A stretch of DNA of 58,345 bases from Trichoplax sp. H2 (GCA_003344405.1 NOWV01000302.1:1-58345), one strand, 5' to 3'. Numbered from the stretch's first letter, positions 18,001 to 30,900 are shown. The notes: generated by a model not told the origin, from the sequence alone. Numbers and translations are program-made.

Positions 18001-21000
18001 TAACATTAAAATCAGAAGAAGGCGATGATAATATCACTGCATCCTCATACAAACTAGAGATAATGTTATTATTAGAATCAGTAGAAGTCGATGATTCTAA
18101 TTTATTGACAGTAGATGCTAAAATGTTACTGTTACTAGATAAAGTAATTGATAGTGATAAAGAAGCTATCTCGCTGGTTTCTATGTTGACTTGCGAAGTA
18201 GTCAAAGTTAAAGCATATACTTCCGTAGCAGAAGCATCTTTGCTTTCTACGCTTGTGCTAGTGACAGGCAGAGGAGATGAAAAAATGTTGGTATTACTGG
18301 ATAAAGTAATTGATGGCGATGAAGAATCTATCTTGCTGGTTCCAACGTCAACTTGTGAAGTAATCGAATATAAAGGATTTAATTCCGTAGTAGGAGGATC
18401 AGTGTTTTCTACACTTATGCTAACAACGGGTATAGAAGATAAAGAAACTTCCTCTGCTGACTTCTGACATATGTACCTGTGCAGATAGCTACAATTTTTA
18501 TTTCGCCAATAAGAATGAAATCCATTGACTTTAATAATAAATACACATCTATCTGGTCCATCCACTGGATTGCTGTTAGCCCAAAACTGCGGGCCATGTA
18601 TCACACTCTGACCAGTAGCCAACCACCGATAATCCGAGGTTAAGTTATCTCCATATCGCTTTTCTAATCCAATCCAGTAAGGTTTATGTTTTAGGAGTAA
18701 GTTATACAAGGCGTTATGGATTATAACAGAATCATCAACCGCTAAATCGCCAGACATTTGTTGACAAGAACTACGGGCAATACCGTAGGTTGTCCTTATC
18801 TCAAAGGATTTAAAACAACGATTACTTATTTTTGTCCATCCAGGCGTACATACCTCTATTAATTAAATTGAAAATTGACCATTAGCTAAATAATCTACTA
18901 CGCTCTAGCGCATTTTTGTTCTTTGCTATAGATCTATTGGACTGAAATAGTTCTCGATATAAATCTAAGGTATCTAAGATGACAATAATGCTAAGTTCCA
19001 TCTTAGGAGTATAACACTTGTAAACAGCTTTTTACGTTGGAGTCTTCGCCTACTGTTTATCTTTAAGATTGAATGTAAGTAGTTACTTAGTTTGATATCT
19101 GTTTTTGACTTCAAGTAATCTCATAAATAAACGGTATGGCTCAATTTGCGAACTGAAAAACTAGGCGATATACGGAGATACACTGCTTTCGATCATGAAC
19201 TGTAACTATGTATTGGGGATTCAGAATACAGTCCTACAAGACGTACAATGGTCTCTTAAATTTAAATAAGGTAATCATCATCTACCATGACTACAAGTAA
19301 TTCAACGGAATCTAAATTTAGGTTTAACTGCTATCGATTCAAACATGCTTTTAAGTATTACTTAAATTGGGTCATCTTACGTAACAGAATGTAATGTATA
19401 ATTATTTCGTTCTTTAACGTACTGGTAATCCAATCCTAAAGTAGATTACTCTCGAATATAAACGGTCATTAGCATTGATTTGACAGTAAATGCCATTTCA
19501 TGATCAAAATCACGGAAATGTTAATAAATGTCTATCACTATTGACATCTATTTTAATTAGTATGAGTAAAAGCTGATTTTTATAGCCACCCTAAGACCGC
19601 GTACGGTCATCAACTTGATTCATTGATATTTATAATGATTATCGTTATCTCCTTGATTAGATTAATAGCTATTACTACACTGAGATAATTAGAAATCATA
19701 CATAATCAAACTGATTAGATTTTTCAGAATATTTGATGTAGTATTTCAAGTATTTTAACATTTTTTAAGAATAATATTACTAACCTTGACCATTCATAGC
19801 GGTCGAATTTAAAATAGTTAATATTAGACACAGAATCTGAAATGAATAAAAAAGTCATCATGAATTTCCCTCATAGAAAAATTGCTACCAATTATAATTA
19901 TTAATTATGCAGTCTACATACTTAATATTATTAATAGATTTGAAATCGGATAGCATGGATATTAAGGAACTGATTTAAAAACTAATCACAGTAATCAGAT
20001 TCATGTTAAAGTAAACTAATCGGTTGGAAATTGTGCAATTTTAAGATAGAGGGAATATTTTACTTCGTTGATCATCGAGTTTTTGTTGGTTAGGATTACG
20101 TAAAATTAGTTGAAAAAAGTTAATATAATTATTACCGTCAAAGTGTCAATTGTCATTATTTCATCTATGAACATCTATGATTTCATTAAGGCTCTATTTA
20201 GATAAAATTTATTTACTATTTTTGCATTCTACTGTAAAATAATGTTTGTCAGCATGTAGATAACAGTAGTTACATCAAAATATCACTAAACGAATAAAAA
20301 CTGAGAATTATGTAAAGGCATAACGGCTAAACACACATAACATATAAAACTAAATTCCTTGTCAGACTTCAAAATTAAATATTATTCAATTGGAAAATAC
20401 TTTTTAATTAGAATACTAATTATCAATCTAAGTACTGTCACGACAGGTATAAAATCAATCGGTATAAAATATTTATATACACATCATAGATTCTTTGTGT
20501 GGAAAATATCTGAATAGAACTCAATTTTACAAGTACAGGTTATAGTATTTTTTGATGAAAAGCATCAAAATTTAGGAGTAACTGAAATTGATGCGATTTC
20601 CATAGATCAGTCTATATCTACGATGCATTCTACTTCATTTCCAACATTCTAATGAGTTATCGCCATCAATTACGACCGAGGATATTATCAGAATTAGCAG
20701 CCATTACATATGCGATAACTTGCATATGAGTTTAACATATACATACTCGTTTACATATTATACATACTTTCAATAAAAGCGGTCCAAGTTGATGTAAGAG
20801 TAAATGGATATTTAAATATTATTCTGATTATTTCTGTAGTATATGGTGTAAACTGCTTGATATGAGTTACCGAAAATAACATCCATCAATAATGACCTTG
20901 CATAGTAGCATAAACATACAGAACAATAATCTATCAACGCGCACACTTTATGACATTGAATTATATCAGAGTGAAAGAAGTAGATAGCAACAAATAATAT

Positions 21001-21109
21001 TATATTAGCATTCGCGATCAGTCTATCCTTTCTCAAGCTTTAAAAAAAGATACAATATCATATGAAGCAATATAACTATAATTACCAAAATAATTTTAGC
21101 CAGGTCCAT
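9068..21109 (-). CDS. Receptor A: C-type lectin, mucin-like stalk, GAIN/GPS, 7TM adhesion GPCR (1236 aa)
   Basis: Likely a cell-surface adhesion-family (class B2) GPCR. Exons 5' to 3': 21086-21109, 19785-19836, 17209-18855, 16905-17132, 14844-14926, 14568-14630, 14237-14345, 13783-13908, 13529-13607, 13297-13396, 13175-13212, 12819-12924, 12572-12678, 11996-12098, 11498-11654, 11235-11301, 11079-11145, 10659-10744, 10313-10439, 10132-10173, 9858-9944, 9588-9708, 9347-9365, 9068-9140. The total is 3711 nt with all phases consistent. Signal peptide MDLAKIILILCLILT; lectin at residues 28-156 (six Cys, YWIGL at 85-89); Ser/Thr stalk to about 650; GAIN-like region to 885, with GPS HFT at 873-875; TM1 YITYAGYSASLFALLVM; TM3 HFFYLASLTWMMMEA; ECL2 NCWIK; TM6 FLFGVSWLFGIL; TM7 AFAYLFTVLNCPQGLLIFYF; tail of about 100 aa. 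The GPS exon ends with AAG|GC, a possible GC donor. Ligand and G protein are unknown. Confidence 0.9.
15148..15291 (-). other. Possible receptor-A-specific extra stalk exon
   Basis: A 144-nt open segment is flanked by a TAG acceptor and a CAG|GTATAT donor. It is phase 1 at both ends, so it could be included between the exons at 16905-17132 and 14844-14926 without changing frame. It would add 48 residues with a C-x-x-C pair (TCITC) and a Ser/Thr/Pro-rich end. B shows no counterpart, and C has only a 169-bp intron here. It could be a cassette exon or chance. Confidence 0.35.
15601..16147 (+). repeat. Dispersed 550-bp repeat, copy R1 (full length)
   Basis: This stretch in an intron of receptor A matches, end to end and inverted, 34460-35013 in an intron of receptor B. 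It also matches, in direct orientation, 53588-54035 and 58053-58345 (cut by the window end). Shared blocks include TGATTATAGAC near the start, ATTGGATTAATGATGG in the middle, GGCTAGAGT near 16050, and GATCGG at the end. There is no open frame of note and no obvious terminal inverted repeats. It behaves as a mobile or formerly mobile non-coding element. Confidence 0.75.
17209..18855 (-). other. Receptor A exon 3: C-type lectin domain plus stalk with internal repeats
   Basis: This single 1647-nt exon encodes the whole lectin domain and most of the stalk. The lectin begins EVCTPGWTKISNRCFK (long form with the extra N-terminal Cys pair), has SSCQQM, YWIGL and FWANSNPVDG, and ends at YICQK. The usual Ca-binding EPN or QPD triplet is absent and WND is replaced by WRN, so calcium-dependent sugar binding is doubtful. 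The stalk contains two decayed tandem repeats. One has a 162-nt (54-aa) period around 18138-18450, the other a 96-nt (32-aa) period around 17850-18000. Long antisense open frames here are by-products of the Ser/Thr codon bias. Confidence 0.9.
18856..21085 (-). other. Receptor A introns 1 and 2
   Basis: These two introns (19837-21085 and 18856-19784) flank the 52-nt signal-peptide exon. They have GTAATT and GTTAGT donors, the same as in B and C. I see no RNA genes or transposon ends in them. The open frame 20812-21036 lies within intron 1 and has no recognisable domain. Confidence 0.7.
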
Positions 21110-21300
21110 CAGCCAGAGTAGAAATGAAATTGTTACGATAGCAGATGCGTATGTAAAGACAGCAACGATATACACTTATGAGAATAACACATTAACTCAC
21201 TCACAACTAAATAAAATTTACAATGTTCTAAAGTAATTAGTGATGTTACTTTTATTTCAATTACTAATTGTTTCTTTCGTATCTGCTGCACCAGTGGTAA
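21110..21300 (-). promoter_or_regulatory. Receptor A 5' flank shared with receptor B
   Basis: The first 190 bp upstream of the receptor A ATG align in order with the sequence upstream of the B ATG (39993-40175). Shared blocks include AACGATA followed by ACACTTA, ACAATGT, TTTCAATT and CACCAGT. The duplication therefore carried the promoter region with it, or the blocks are kept by selection. No TATA box is evident. Confidence 0.45.
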
Positions 21301-23943
21301 TGCTATATTGAATTAATATTTATCTTAAAATACGGAAATTGACCAAGTCTATGCACAATATATTAAAAACACAATAAATGTCTGGAAAATTACATAACAT
21401 AGCTCTCCAAGAAATGCTAGTTCATGTCTTTATAGAAGCTGAGAGAACTATTATGAAGGAAATAAATGTTCGTGTTATGCGTTAATGTTATAAACTAAGA
21501 TTATTATGTAAATTATCACCTGCGTCAAAATAATAATTGGAATTTTTTTTTTAATTGTCTTGATATATTTGATACAATGTAGATAAACAGTAATTATTAA
21601 CGTATTGTATATTGTTACTATTAGTTTTCACAAAATTACTTTTTCCTCTGTATATTTACTACCTTACTATCGATCTTTCATATCAACTGATGTGCCCTCT
21701 GCTGTACATATTGTAGATTTAAATTTTGTGATAGCGCATAATTTTAATGAAATAAAATCAAATGTATTTCTCATTATAAGTCTTTATCGTTTTTGGTGTG
21801 TTCTAAAGTACCAGTATACACTGCTAGTAAGGATAAATGAACATCTGATGATATGATCCGTTTAGTCTATATAAGAAGATACTATGCGGTTCTGTTTCTC
21901 TCTATTAGAAAAGCCGGTAAGAATAATCTCATTATACGTTAAACCTACTGCAAAAATGGAAATTATACGTCAGAACACCACAGAATAGTAACGCAGTTGA
22001 TATCCAACATATTTAATGAGCAAAAATTAAGACTAAATTTAGAACCAAATTCGTAAGTGATTACAATATATAGCATCAATTACATCAATTAGAATATAAA
22101 GCTAACAATAGTAGATGAAAAAGAAAAGCTACGATGAACAGTAAAACAATTACAGTTAATCAGATCAAGTTTGAATATAATCATTATATGGAAACTTTTG
22201 CACTCAACATAATACGATAGTAATTTCTGTACCCATTATCGATTCAATATTCTAATGACCATTTTAAAGCGAAACAATTTGGTAATCCTACTGGTGAATT
22301 CAACTATCTAGCTTTCCAGTGCGATTTCTGATTCAATACAGTAGGATTTCAGTATTTAAGGTAACAAGTAGATCCAATTTTAGAGGTCATATTACTATTT
22401 AATTAACCAATTAATCAAGATAACAACATCAAGAACATAGACAGATCATGATAAGCATGTTAATTTTGGTCAGTAAAAATTGCTATTCGTTTAATCGACA
22501 CAATATTATTTAATTTTCTGCAGTTCTTTGTGTCTGTTTAATGTTGGTTTGTTTATTGTCTAATAATTCACTAGCGAAGTGATTATTAGTCGTCAGACAT
22601 AGTATGAATTGATTTTACTACTGGATTAACTTTGATTTAAATTAAATTTATGCATAGGTTAATTAACCGATATTCCATAGATAATTATAATCGTATGATG
22701 TAAACCAACCAACAAATAATCATCATTTGACTAGTTTTAACTGATGTAAGCGGACTGTTTTGCGATCTCAATTACTGTAGGATTGTATAATTTCAGTCTA
22801 TAATTTATGCGATAGAATATATATGATACCATTTTTAAAATAAAATTGCTTTGTAAATGCTTCCTGTGACCTTACCGTATATATGCGAATTTTACTCACT
22901 ATACAATCCATCTTGGTTAATTAATTAACAAAAGATTGATGACATGTGTGCACACAGTCTCACTGTATTTAAATAAGAAACAATGAAAAAATATGACTAA
23001 TGAGCCAATTTAGCATATCAAATATTCAATTCCGAATATAGATTTATAAACACTATCTAGATTCTCAATGAGTTGAGCTAGCAGAAATGGATATAATTAG
23101 CAGTTAGTAAGAGTATAGGATTATATAATACTGTGTAAAACATATCGAGTATCAAAACAGTGCAGCAACTATCTACTGATTTCGCGAATATCTCCTTGAA
23201 AACCGCGAACGATTCCATATAACTGTTAAAATTTGTAGTCCCTACAGAGGATATGGTAATCATTTCACTTCTTGTATGAAGAAAATTTTTTGAATAAAAT
23301 TGTCTAAGCGGAAATTGATAATACTGTACGTATTTCAAAATATTTCTTAACGCTAATCTACGCTTCAATTTAACTCTCGGGATCATTTGTAACCTATGAC
23401 ATGTGGTATGTCATAGTAGAGATTTTGACTTTTCTATATATTGATAATTCATGCTTATTAGGTTCTAATATAATAGGGTACAGTGTATATGCCGTATCTT
23501 TTCGGCTAAAATCATCTATAAAAGCAAAGAATGACACAAATGTTATTTGTGCATATAATTTAATTTATAGTTGAAATAAAGGAATCTGATAGCCGTACTG
23601 GCCAGGTAAATTGATAACGCATTACCACACCTGAGAATATAATTTTCATCTGTAACAATTTCAATTAGCATTGCGAAGTAAATGGTTCAATTCTTTATAC
23701 TTATGCGTATGCCTACTCATACCTCTTGTACCGCAAATAAGCAAAGCCACTACATGTTATAAAATACACTTTCTAGCAATAGACAATAGTTATTTAGAAA
23801 ATAACGTTGAAATTGAAGTTTACTATTCAGGATTAAAGCCTTATAATGGTCCCAAGTTGTTATTACGTCTTCAAGTAACATGAAAATAACATTAGTTAAT
23901 GATGATAATATGCACTTCTTTCATAGTTGGCTGACGTAATTGA
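21301..23943. other. Intergenic region between receptor A and fragment D
   Basis: This AT-rich sequence has no supported gene. Open frames 21605-21856 (+) and 23078-23386 (-) are low in complexity. The frame at 23671-23883 (+) begins with a hydrophobic run and is bounded by a TTAG and a GTAACA, but has no partner exons. A near-perfect hairpin lies at about 22561-22588. Confidence 0.45.
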
Positions 23944-26900
23944 TTAATCGTAAGTCGAAGCTAAGGTAGAACCACTATTTTGGAGATGAATAAGTTATTT
24001 AAAGTAATGATAGACGTATTTTAAGAAAAATGTTGACAAATCAGCCATAATTATCAGGGTAACGGGGTAAGTATCAAATAAACGCTGATAGTATGTAGAA
24101 AGCATTATGCAACTAATTCATATAGTCCTAGAAAACTTCAACATATGCTATACAATTGATCTTACGGTACTAACCAAATAGCTGCTCTAACAAACTCGTT
24201 TGATGAATGCAGTTCTGATCCATGCATTAGTTTGGATTGAGAAAGGAAAAATATGATTTAATAAATTATTTGCAAGGGTCACTCATAAATTATGAAGTCA
24301 CCAAATATTCGAGGTATTTATTGACGAATATTATAAAGCAGTAATTGATGCCACTATAAAGCTATTATTTTAAAGCATTAATAAACTATTCTCAATGGAA
24401 TGAGTATAACTAATTGAGATTATGTGGTATCTTTTTAAATTGATCGTATCTTGTGGAATATCTCCATTGTCGTACAGCAAATTCTCCAAAGAAGCTAAAA
24501 TAAGTTGTATTTTAATACAACGAGTTGAATGCATATTTTCATTCTATGCATAAATTCATAGAATGGATAAATAGTTCAAATTATGTGCATGAAATCTTAC
24601 GTAAAGTTGCTGTATGCTATACTTTGATAATAGCTTCTAGGTTTAAATTATTTAATATAAAATATCAATGATTCAATAGTCCTACAAATATTTAATTACA
24701 AATTTGAAACTGTATATAAAGCCAGCTATCTTAGAAACCTATAATACATGGGAATGGCAAATAGTACTCGTATATCTCTGCTAGGTTCTCCTTCAGATTA
24801 GTTTTGAAGTATCATAGTACTGAATTTCAATCTTTCTTGACTGTAGCCTTACACCTTAAATCAGTTAAATTAGATGTGATATAAATTGATGTTGCTAACA
24901 ACCATCTATGTATATTGCTATAGTAGATATCGCAATATGATTATTTAGCACGATTACACTCAGTATGTTGCTAAGTTATTAATGAATACTTTTGAAGCTT
25001 AATATATTTTTCCGTGTAATAATAATTCTAAAATCAGTCATCGAAAACTCACATCGCGATCTCGAAAGTAGTGAACGTAAAAAATTAACAAGCTCTTTAT
25101 ATGAAAACAACCCAAAATATTATCATTAGTGTCAACCAAATATTATAGAACCTGATACCCTTCCTTTTGGATAAGCTAGAAATAAAATTACACTTGATAC
25201 AGTATCGGAATGAAAATTTGCCAGTGGGTAATTCAATAATGTAAACATATAAGCAAAGGCGATATTATCTGTCGTGTGCTATACGATACCAATTAGCCAA
25301 GATATACCAAAAAGAAAAATTAATGAAGTAACAGCTCTGATTTCAACTTTGCAAGAGAAGAATATACTTTGATTAAATTATATGCTGAATGCTACTATGC
25401 TACACGCAAAGTGCTTTAATTGTCGTAATTGCGATAAAAATTGCGAAACTGTTCTAATTTAGTACTCTATCAATATCATGGATGTCTCGGCAATTGAATT
25501 GTAAAAACAATTCTTTACTATACTTGACCTATTGAATTTCAGATTTTGAGACCACAGCCGTAATAGAGAAAAAAGAATTTTATAGCAATAATCGTAACAC
25601 CAACGTTACACTAAGAAATTTCTTAGAGAAAGATATTAAAATATTACGAATAGCTAATGATATTATAATAAATTCAAGTTTATTTTTATACTATACTATT
25701 GAATTAGGTATTTAAAAGAATCAATTTTAATACCAATCTGATATTGGCACAGACTAAAGAATCATAAATGGTTACGAAAATACATTCTCTATACAAGAAT
25801 ATCTGAGTATTGATATCCTTTATCATAAATAGCGCAGTAATTACTCAAGAGAAGCATTCAATATTGATTAATTATTAGTTCAATAAAATGGCGCCGTACA
25901 GGGATATTTTAGTTATGATACGTAGATATTGTTGGGATATAGTAATTAATTATATTAGATCTGACTATCTATTCAATTTATTAGTCAGGAAATAGAAGTT
26001 ACCAACAAGTAACTAAACCATAACTAAATCAATAGGGATATCTTACCAACAAGTAACCAGATCAGTTTTCGCCAACTCTTTTCCTCGTACTTAGCTTTCA
26101 CAGCCTTAAATGTGTCTCTTTTATGTACTCATATTTAGTACAAGTTACCAAATTTAGATAATTATACTAAATCGGGAGTCATATCTAAATCTTGATATTA
26201 AATACTAAAACCTTGCTTTAAATAAGCAGCTTGTGTTACAACAGTAAGCGGTAATTTGCCGTTTGTATCTCATTAGTTAGTAATCCAACTCTTTTAAATC
26301 GTTTTATTACAATATACGTTAACCACAAATTTCTCTTTACACTGTAATAGAAGTCACTGCAGTGCTTTACAGGTGGCAAAGTCTAGGCTAATCATCGTTC
26401 AACAACCAAGCGACGAACGACCAAAATATGAAAATTGTATATTTTCAGCTGAATTCGCCAACTTCTAACGAACAAATACCGTTGTTCGTTCAGTTACAGT
26501 TTTGCATAGAAGGTACCACTTAGTCATTGCATTAGCAGTAAATATAATAACATGAATATAACAGAAATCATCAGATTTATCTTACCACAAAAATTAGAAA
26601 TGATTGGGCCAGCAAAATGCAATATTTGAGGACTTGCATTCTAATTCAACAACTTTCGCAATCATGGTTGTCATTGATAGCGGGTAACCGAAATAGAAAT
26701 ATATCACATACGCATATTCGTGTCTGGAACATACTATTTTGGGTTGCGATATGTATCTATTCCAATATACTCTGATATGGCAACGACTATTGCTAACGGT
26801 GCTAATTTGAAAAGCGTTTGAAAGCCCAATTGAAAATGTTGCATAAAGAATGGATTAAAATCGACAAAAAATTTGACATGGTTAACAATGACTGCTTAAT

Positions 26901-27370
26901 CTTAAAGGTTGTATTATTATTTCTTAATATAAACTTGAATGCAAATAACCATAATCTACTAGTTGTTGTTGCCATTACATCGCTATTAGAACCACTGTTG
27001 ACTGAAAAACTGGATAGTAAAGGCTGCCTATATATACTGAGACTCAAAAAACAACCGAGTTTGTAGAAGGCAAAAAAATGATCTATTAGCCACCGTTGTT
27101 CATTTACTGACTCTATAACTACTATGAATCAATAAACAAGTCAATAATGACTGATTAATTATCAGCAAGAGAACTGTTACCATTGCTTATGAGCGCACTT
27201 GCTGTCAAAGTAATACATAATAATTTAGCAGTTACTCCTGCTACTTGTAGCATTAGCGAGATTATAACTAACTTAAAATAGCTGTTGACGTTAGTATAGG
27301 AGATCCTATATTAGGAGAGATATCCAATCTGTTAGTAGAAGCTCCTGCTGAATGAATTAGGAAACTATAG
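23944..27370 (-). pseudogene. Fragment D: decayed fourth copy of the adhesion GPCR
   Basis: Remnants lie in the same order as receptors A-C. Stalk-like sequence is at about 26820-27370, the TM4 exon at about 26737-26802 and the TM5-start exon near 26588-26655. The TM5 end and loop are at 25552-25641, TM6-7 at about 25222-25350 and the TM7 end at about 25053-25095. Tail exons lie near 24770-24870, 24430-24530 and 24185-24210, with last-exon remains at 23944-23974. Signal peptide, lectin, GAIN/GPS and TM1-TM3 are missing, so stalk abuts TM4 through a deletion. Damage includes a Trp-to-TGA change at 26646-26648, a +1 frameshift in the TM5 exon that leads to TGA at 25539-25541, TAG in the TM6-7 exon at 25279-25281, loss of the acceptor AG before TM6, and the tail Cys-Pro changed to Tyr-Pro. 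This is a pseudogene, not a divergent receptor. Confidence 0.88.
25960..26560. other. Extra sequence inside pseudogene D between its TM5 exons
   Basis: The D segment between its two TM5 exons is about 945 bp, against about 320 bp in B. The surplus contains a direct duplication of TACCAACAAGTAAC (about 45 bp apart, near 25999 and 26045) and a perfect 9-bp hairpin at 26467-26490 with a 6-base loop. This suggests an insertion, but I cannot define its ends. Confidence 0.4.
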
Positions 27371-27381
27371 TTACTTGCGGA

Positions 27382-27560
27382 GTCCTGTAAAGGAGTGAAA
27401 ACGCAACCCCGAACCCGATAAAACACGATCAAATTGTTGATTTTCTAACCCAAAAATGAGTGTAATCGCTATACAAATACTGTATTACCACAGGAATTCT
27501 TAACCCGAATCCACCCTCGAGTAAGGTTCAAGTCAGGTTTCGGGTTGACTTTGAAGGACC
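27382..27560. mobile_element. Small MITE-like insertion with imperfect inverted ends
   Basis: The ends are imperfect inverted repeats. The left begins GTCCTGTAAAGG and continues to CAACCCCGAACCCG; the right, read on the opposite strand, begins GTCCTTCAAAGT and continues to CAACCCGAAACC. The interior has further AACCCGAA words and no coding potential. It stands out as GC-rich in AT-rich DNA. It sits at the 5' broken end of pseudogene D, between D and the 3' end of receptor B. Confidence 0.5.
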
Positions 27561-27565
27561 CTGGT

Positions 27566-27599
27566 AACTTGTAAGATGGTAGATGATGTCTTGCAAGTT
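27566..27599. repeat. Hairpin beside the 27.4-kb insertion
   Basis: Inverted repeat AACTTGTAAGA / TCTTGCAAGTT with 10 of 11 pairs and a 12-base loop, immediately after the MITE-like insertion. Function unknown; it may belong to the same element. Confidence 0.4.
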
Positions 27600-27711
27600 G
27601 TATATAAAGTGAAATCTTTCTGTAATTTGTTAGTTCTTATCCTTTGTTAACATTATATTCCCAGCAAATTCAAATAAAAGCAATTACTATACGCGGACAC
27701 TTTCTTTGGAT

Positions 27712-27778
27712 TTAAACTTTATTACAACAGTCAATCTGCATGATATGACGAGCGCAAGCCGAAGCCAAGGCGGTAATG
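27712..27778 (-). other. Second candidate last exon of receptor B
   Basis: This is a second copy of the family's last-exon motif, open from a TAG acceptor to TAA, with the same phase as the exon at 27914-27989. The motif TALASACARH parallels TLASTCDH in B and TMASVCDH in A. It contains an AATAAA word in transcript orientation (27719-27724), so it may be an alternative last exon or simply 3' UTR with the poly(A) signal. Confidence 0.4.
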
Positions 27779-27913
27779 CTAGCACATTCGCTGACAGTAT
27801 TGAATAATACACACGGGAATAATTTAAAAGTTAAATTTTTCTATCTAAAATTGCAATTATTTAGGACCAAATTTCAATATATTGCATAATATCTTCAAAA
27901 ATGAATATACTAT

Positions 27914-30900
27914 TCAAGGATCAACAGGAATTGTATTTTCAGTTAATCGGTATGGTCCATGATCGCAAGTCGAAGCCAAGGTGGCAACACTAATCCTAAA
28001 ATGATTAGGTAATCATCAGTATTGTTAGATACATACTTCAGAAAATTCTCAATGTTATTTATAACTCGTAACAATCGAAACTTAAAATGAATGTCATAAC
28101 TTAATGCAATTATTCTGCCGCCAAAAAATCAAAAAAAATGGCATAGCTACTTAAACTAACCTCTTTGATAGATATGTTCCTGATCAAGGTAATGATTCAA
28201 ACAATAGAATTAAAAAATATAATTTGATGAGTTAATTAAAACGAACACTTATAAATCCTGAAGTTACTAAATATTTCACAAGTGTTAATCAGCAATAATT
28301 CTACAGCATTCAGTAACAATTGCTACGCTCTTACTATTTTAAGACATTCATAGCTACTGTATACCTAAACGAATGAATAGAGCTAAATTAGATTACCTGT
28401 TATTTTATTAAGACTAATCGGATCTTGTGGAATAACTTCGCAGTCTTGAGATCCATTCTCTGAAGAAACTGGAAGTAAAGGTATTTTGATAACACGCCTA
28501 TAACGCGTGTTTTCATCCTATTTTAAATATTGCAAAAAAATGAATAGCTTGAAATCTTACATAGTACGAAAGCTTACGTGAGATTATACTACTTTTGGAT
28601 GCTGACTTTATTTTAAAGTAAATTAATCGAGATTAATCAATGCAAAATATTTCAGCATCTAAATTTTATTATACAATTAAAATTATGTCTTAACCAGCTA
28701 TCTTAAGATATTATACGAGAATAGCCATTTGTACCCGCGTATCTCTACTAGCTTCGCCCATAGATCGGGTTGGAAAAATCGAATTGACGAAATGAAACCT
28801 TGTCCGAATATAATCTTGCATCTGAAATCAATAGAGTTAATTCCGTAACCTAATAGCTTTAGCTATCATCAATTCACTGCTATAATAAGCACTCCTACTT
28901 ATCCGCCACTACTTAGTAATCTAGTTATAGTCGCAAAATACTGTATTAAAAGTTATTAATTCCATAGCTGAATCTAGGTATACAGTATGTACAATAGTAA
29001 CTAAAATTAATCTTTAAAACTTACATTATGATCTCGAAAGCAATGGAAGTAAAAGATTAACAACCCCTTCGTACAAAAGTAAGTCAAGATACTATCATTA
29101 GTGTCAAATTAATCTTTACCGTACCACACCAAATTGTCTTCTTCAAGGATAGAAGAGCTAGTAGCTAAATTAGAATTGATTTATTTCTCAAGAAACATGA
29201 TCACTTACCTGTGGGCAATTTAAAATCGTGAATAAGTAAGCAAATACGGTTTCACTGGTTGCATAGTACAAGATCCCAAACAGCCAAGATATACCAAAGA
29301 GGAAGATTAACGAAGCCACTGCTTTTATTCCAACTCTACAAGTGAAGGATAGGAGTATTTTGATTAAAATCATCATATTAGTTGTTAGCTCACTAAACTA
29401 TTAGTAAAATACTTTAATTGCAGTAAATAAAGCAACAATCATAGAATACAGTAAGAGATTTATTCCTCGTATATCTACTCTAAATTATAATTACAACTGC
29501 TTAATTCAGCACTATAACAGCATTGTAGATATCTAGCAATTGAATCAAGGAATAATTCTTTGCTGTACTTGAACTTTTGCATTTCAGATTTTCGGACCAT
29601 AGCCTTGATTGAGAAAAGCGATTTGATTGCCAAAGTCATAATGACAACGTTACACTAACAAAAGTTTCGTTAAGAAAGTAAAATTAAAACTCTGCTTAGC
29701 GAACAGAATATTACAATAAACCCAAGTTAGCATCTTGCAATGGTAATATTAAATGGGGCAACTACAAAATATCAATCCATTCACAATTCTAGTGTTTTGC
29801 GTAGATTAAGAAATCAAAACTATAGCCAAAGTAACATTATTCGTACAAGAATGATTGATCAGCGATACTCATTATCACACACACAAGCAGTGAATATTAA
29901 TCATCAAGCTAGACAAAGAATAGTTCTTCGACATTTCAATCATCTTATATAATAAGTGTTTAATATCTCACCATCATAATTAATATAACTGGACCAACAA
30001 AAAACCACATTTGAGCGCTTGTATTTCTAATCCAGCAACTATCACAATAAATGTTATTATGTCCAAGTTAATCGAACCAAACTGCATAATTTGCGGTATC
30101 TGATATTGGTATTTGAAACTTACTAATTTGGATTACGATATGAATCTATCCCCGTAGATGCAGATATGCCAACAATTATGGCAGGCAACACTAGTTTAAA
30201 AGCCATTGGATAGAATATGGAAAGATAATATATATATATAGAATAAGTAACATGAGCATTTGGAACAGTGAATGATACTTATTTGATAGCTAAGAGGGGA
30301 CAACTTCTAAAATAACTGTCTGTCAATGTTATGACCACACCTTAGTTAGTAAAAATATCCAAAAGCTAGAATATTGACTATTAATACTTAAACGATAGTA
30401 GTTGCGAACTCTTAAAAGAAAATGATGCAATTGAGTTCTAAGCACTTACTCCATCCTAAAACAAAGTATATTCGTCGAATTCCTAGGTCCACATTTTTTC
30501 GTATCTTAGAAATTTTTCGAAAAATAAGCAAAGATTCCATCATCATCCACGTTAAGCTAGCCAAATAGAGAAAGTGTAATCCAATGGCAATGATAGTACA
30601 TAGAATCTAAAAGAATATGAAAAATTATTATTTCATTCGTAATGATAGCAGCTTTGACGAATTAAATTGATCAGCTTTTGACTACTTAAGATAATAAATA
30701 TAACTTAATAAACGTCCAGAAGAGGTCATATTATTTGCATAGGTTATAGATTACCATGGAAAATATCTTTTAAATTCATTATAATAAATAGCCTTATCTG
30801 TAGTAGATGGGCTATATTAATCTCTTCAAATATATGTTATGCTATAAACATATTAATAATTGCCTACAGTAATAAATTGATTACTTGATGAATTAATCGG

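Noticed and set aside
17415-18467. Long plus-strand open frames (17415-17837 and 17946-18467)
   Set aside because: They are antisense to the Ser/Thr-rich stalk exon of receptor A, whose codon bias leaves the opposite strand open.
23671-23883. Plus-strand frame with a signal-peptide-like start and possible splice ends
   Set aside because: Starts at TTG, has no partner exons and no recognisable family; kept only as a remark on the intergenic region.
29740-29952. Plus-strand 70-codon frame
   Set aside because: Lies inside an intron of receptor B on the other strand, with Asn/Ser/Arg-rich low-complexity composition.
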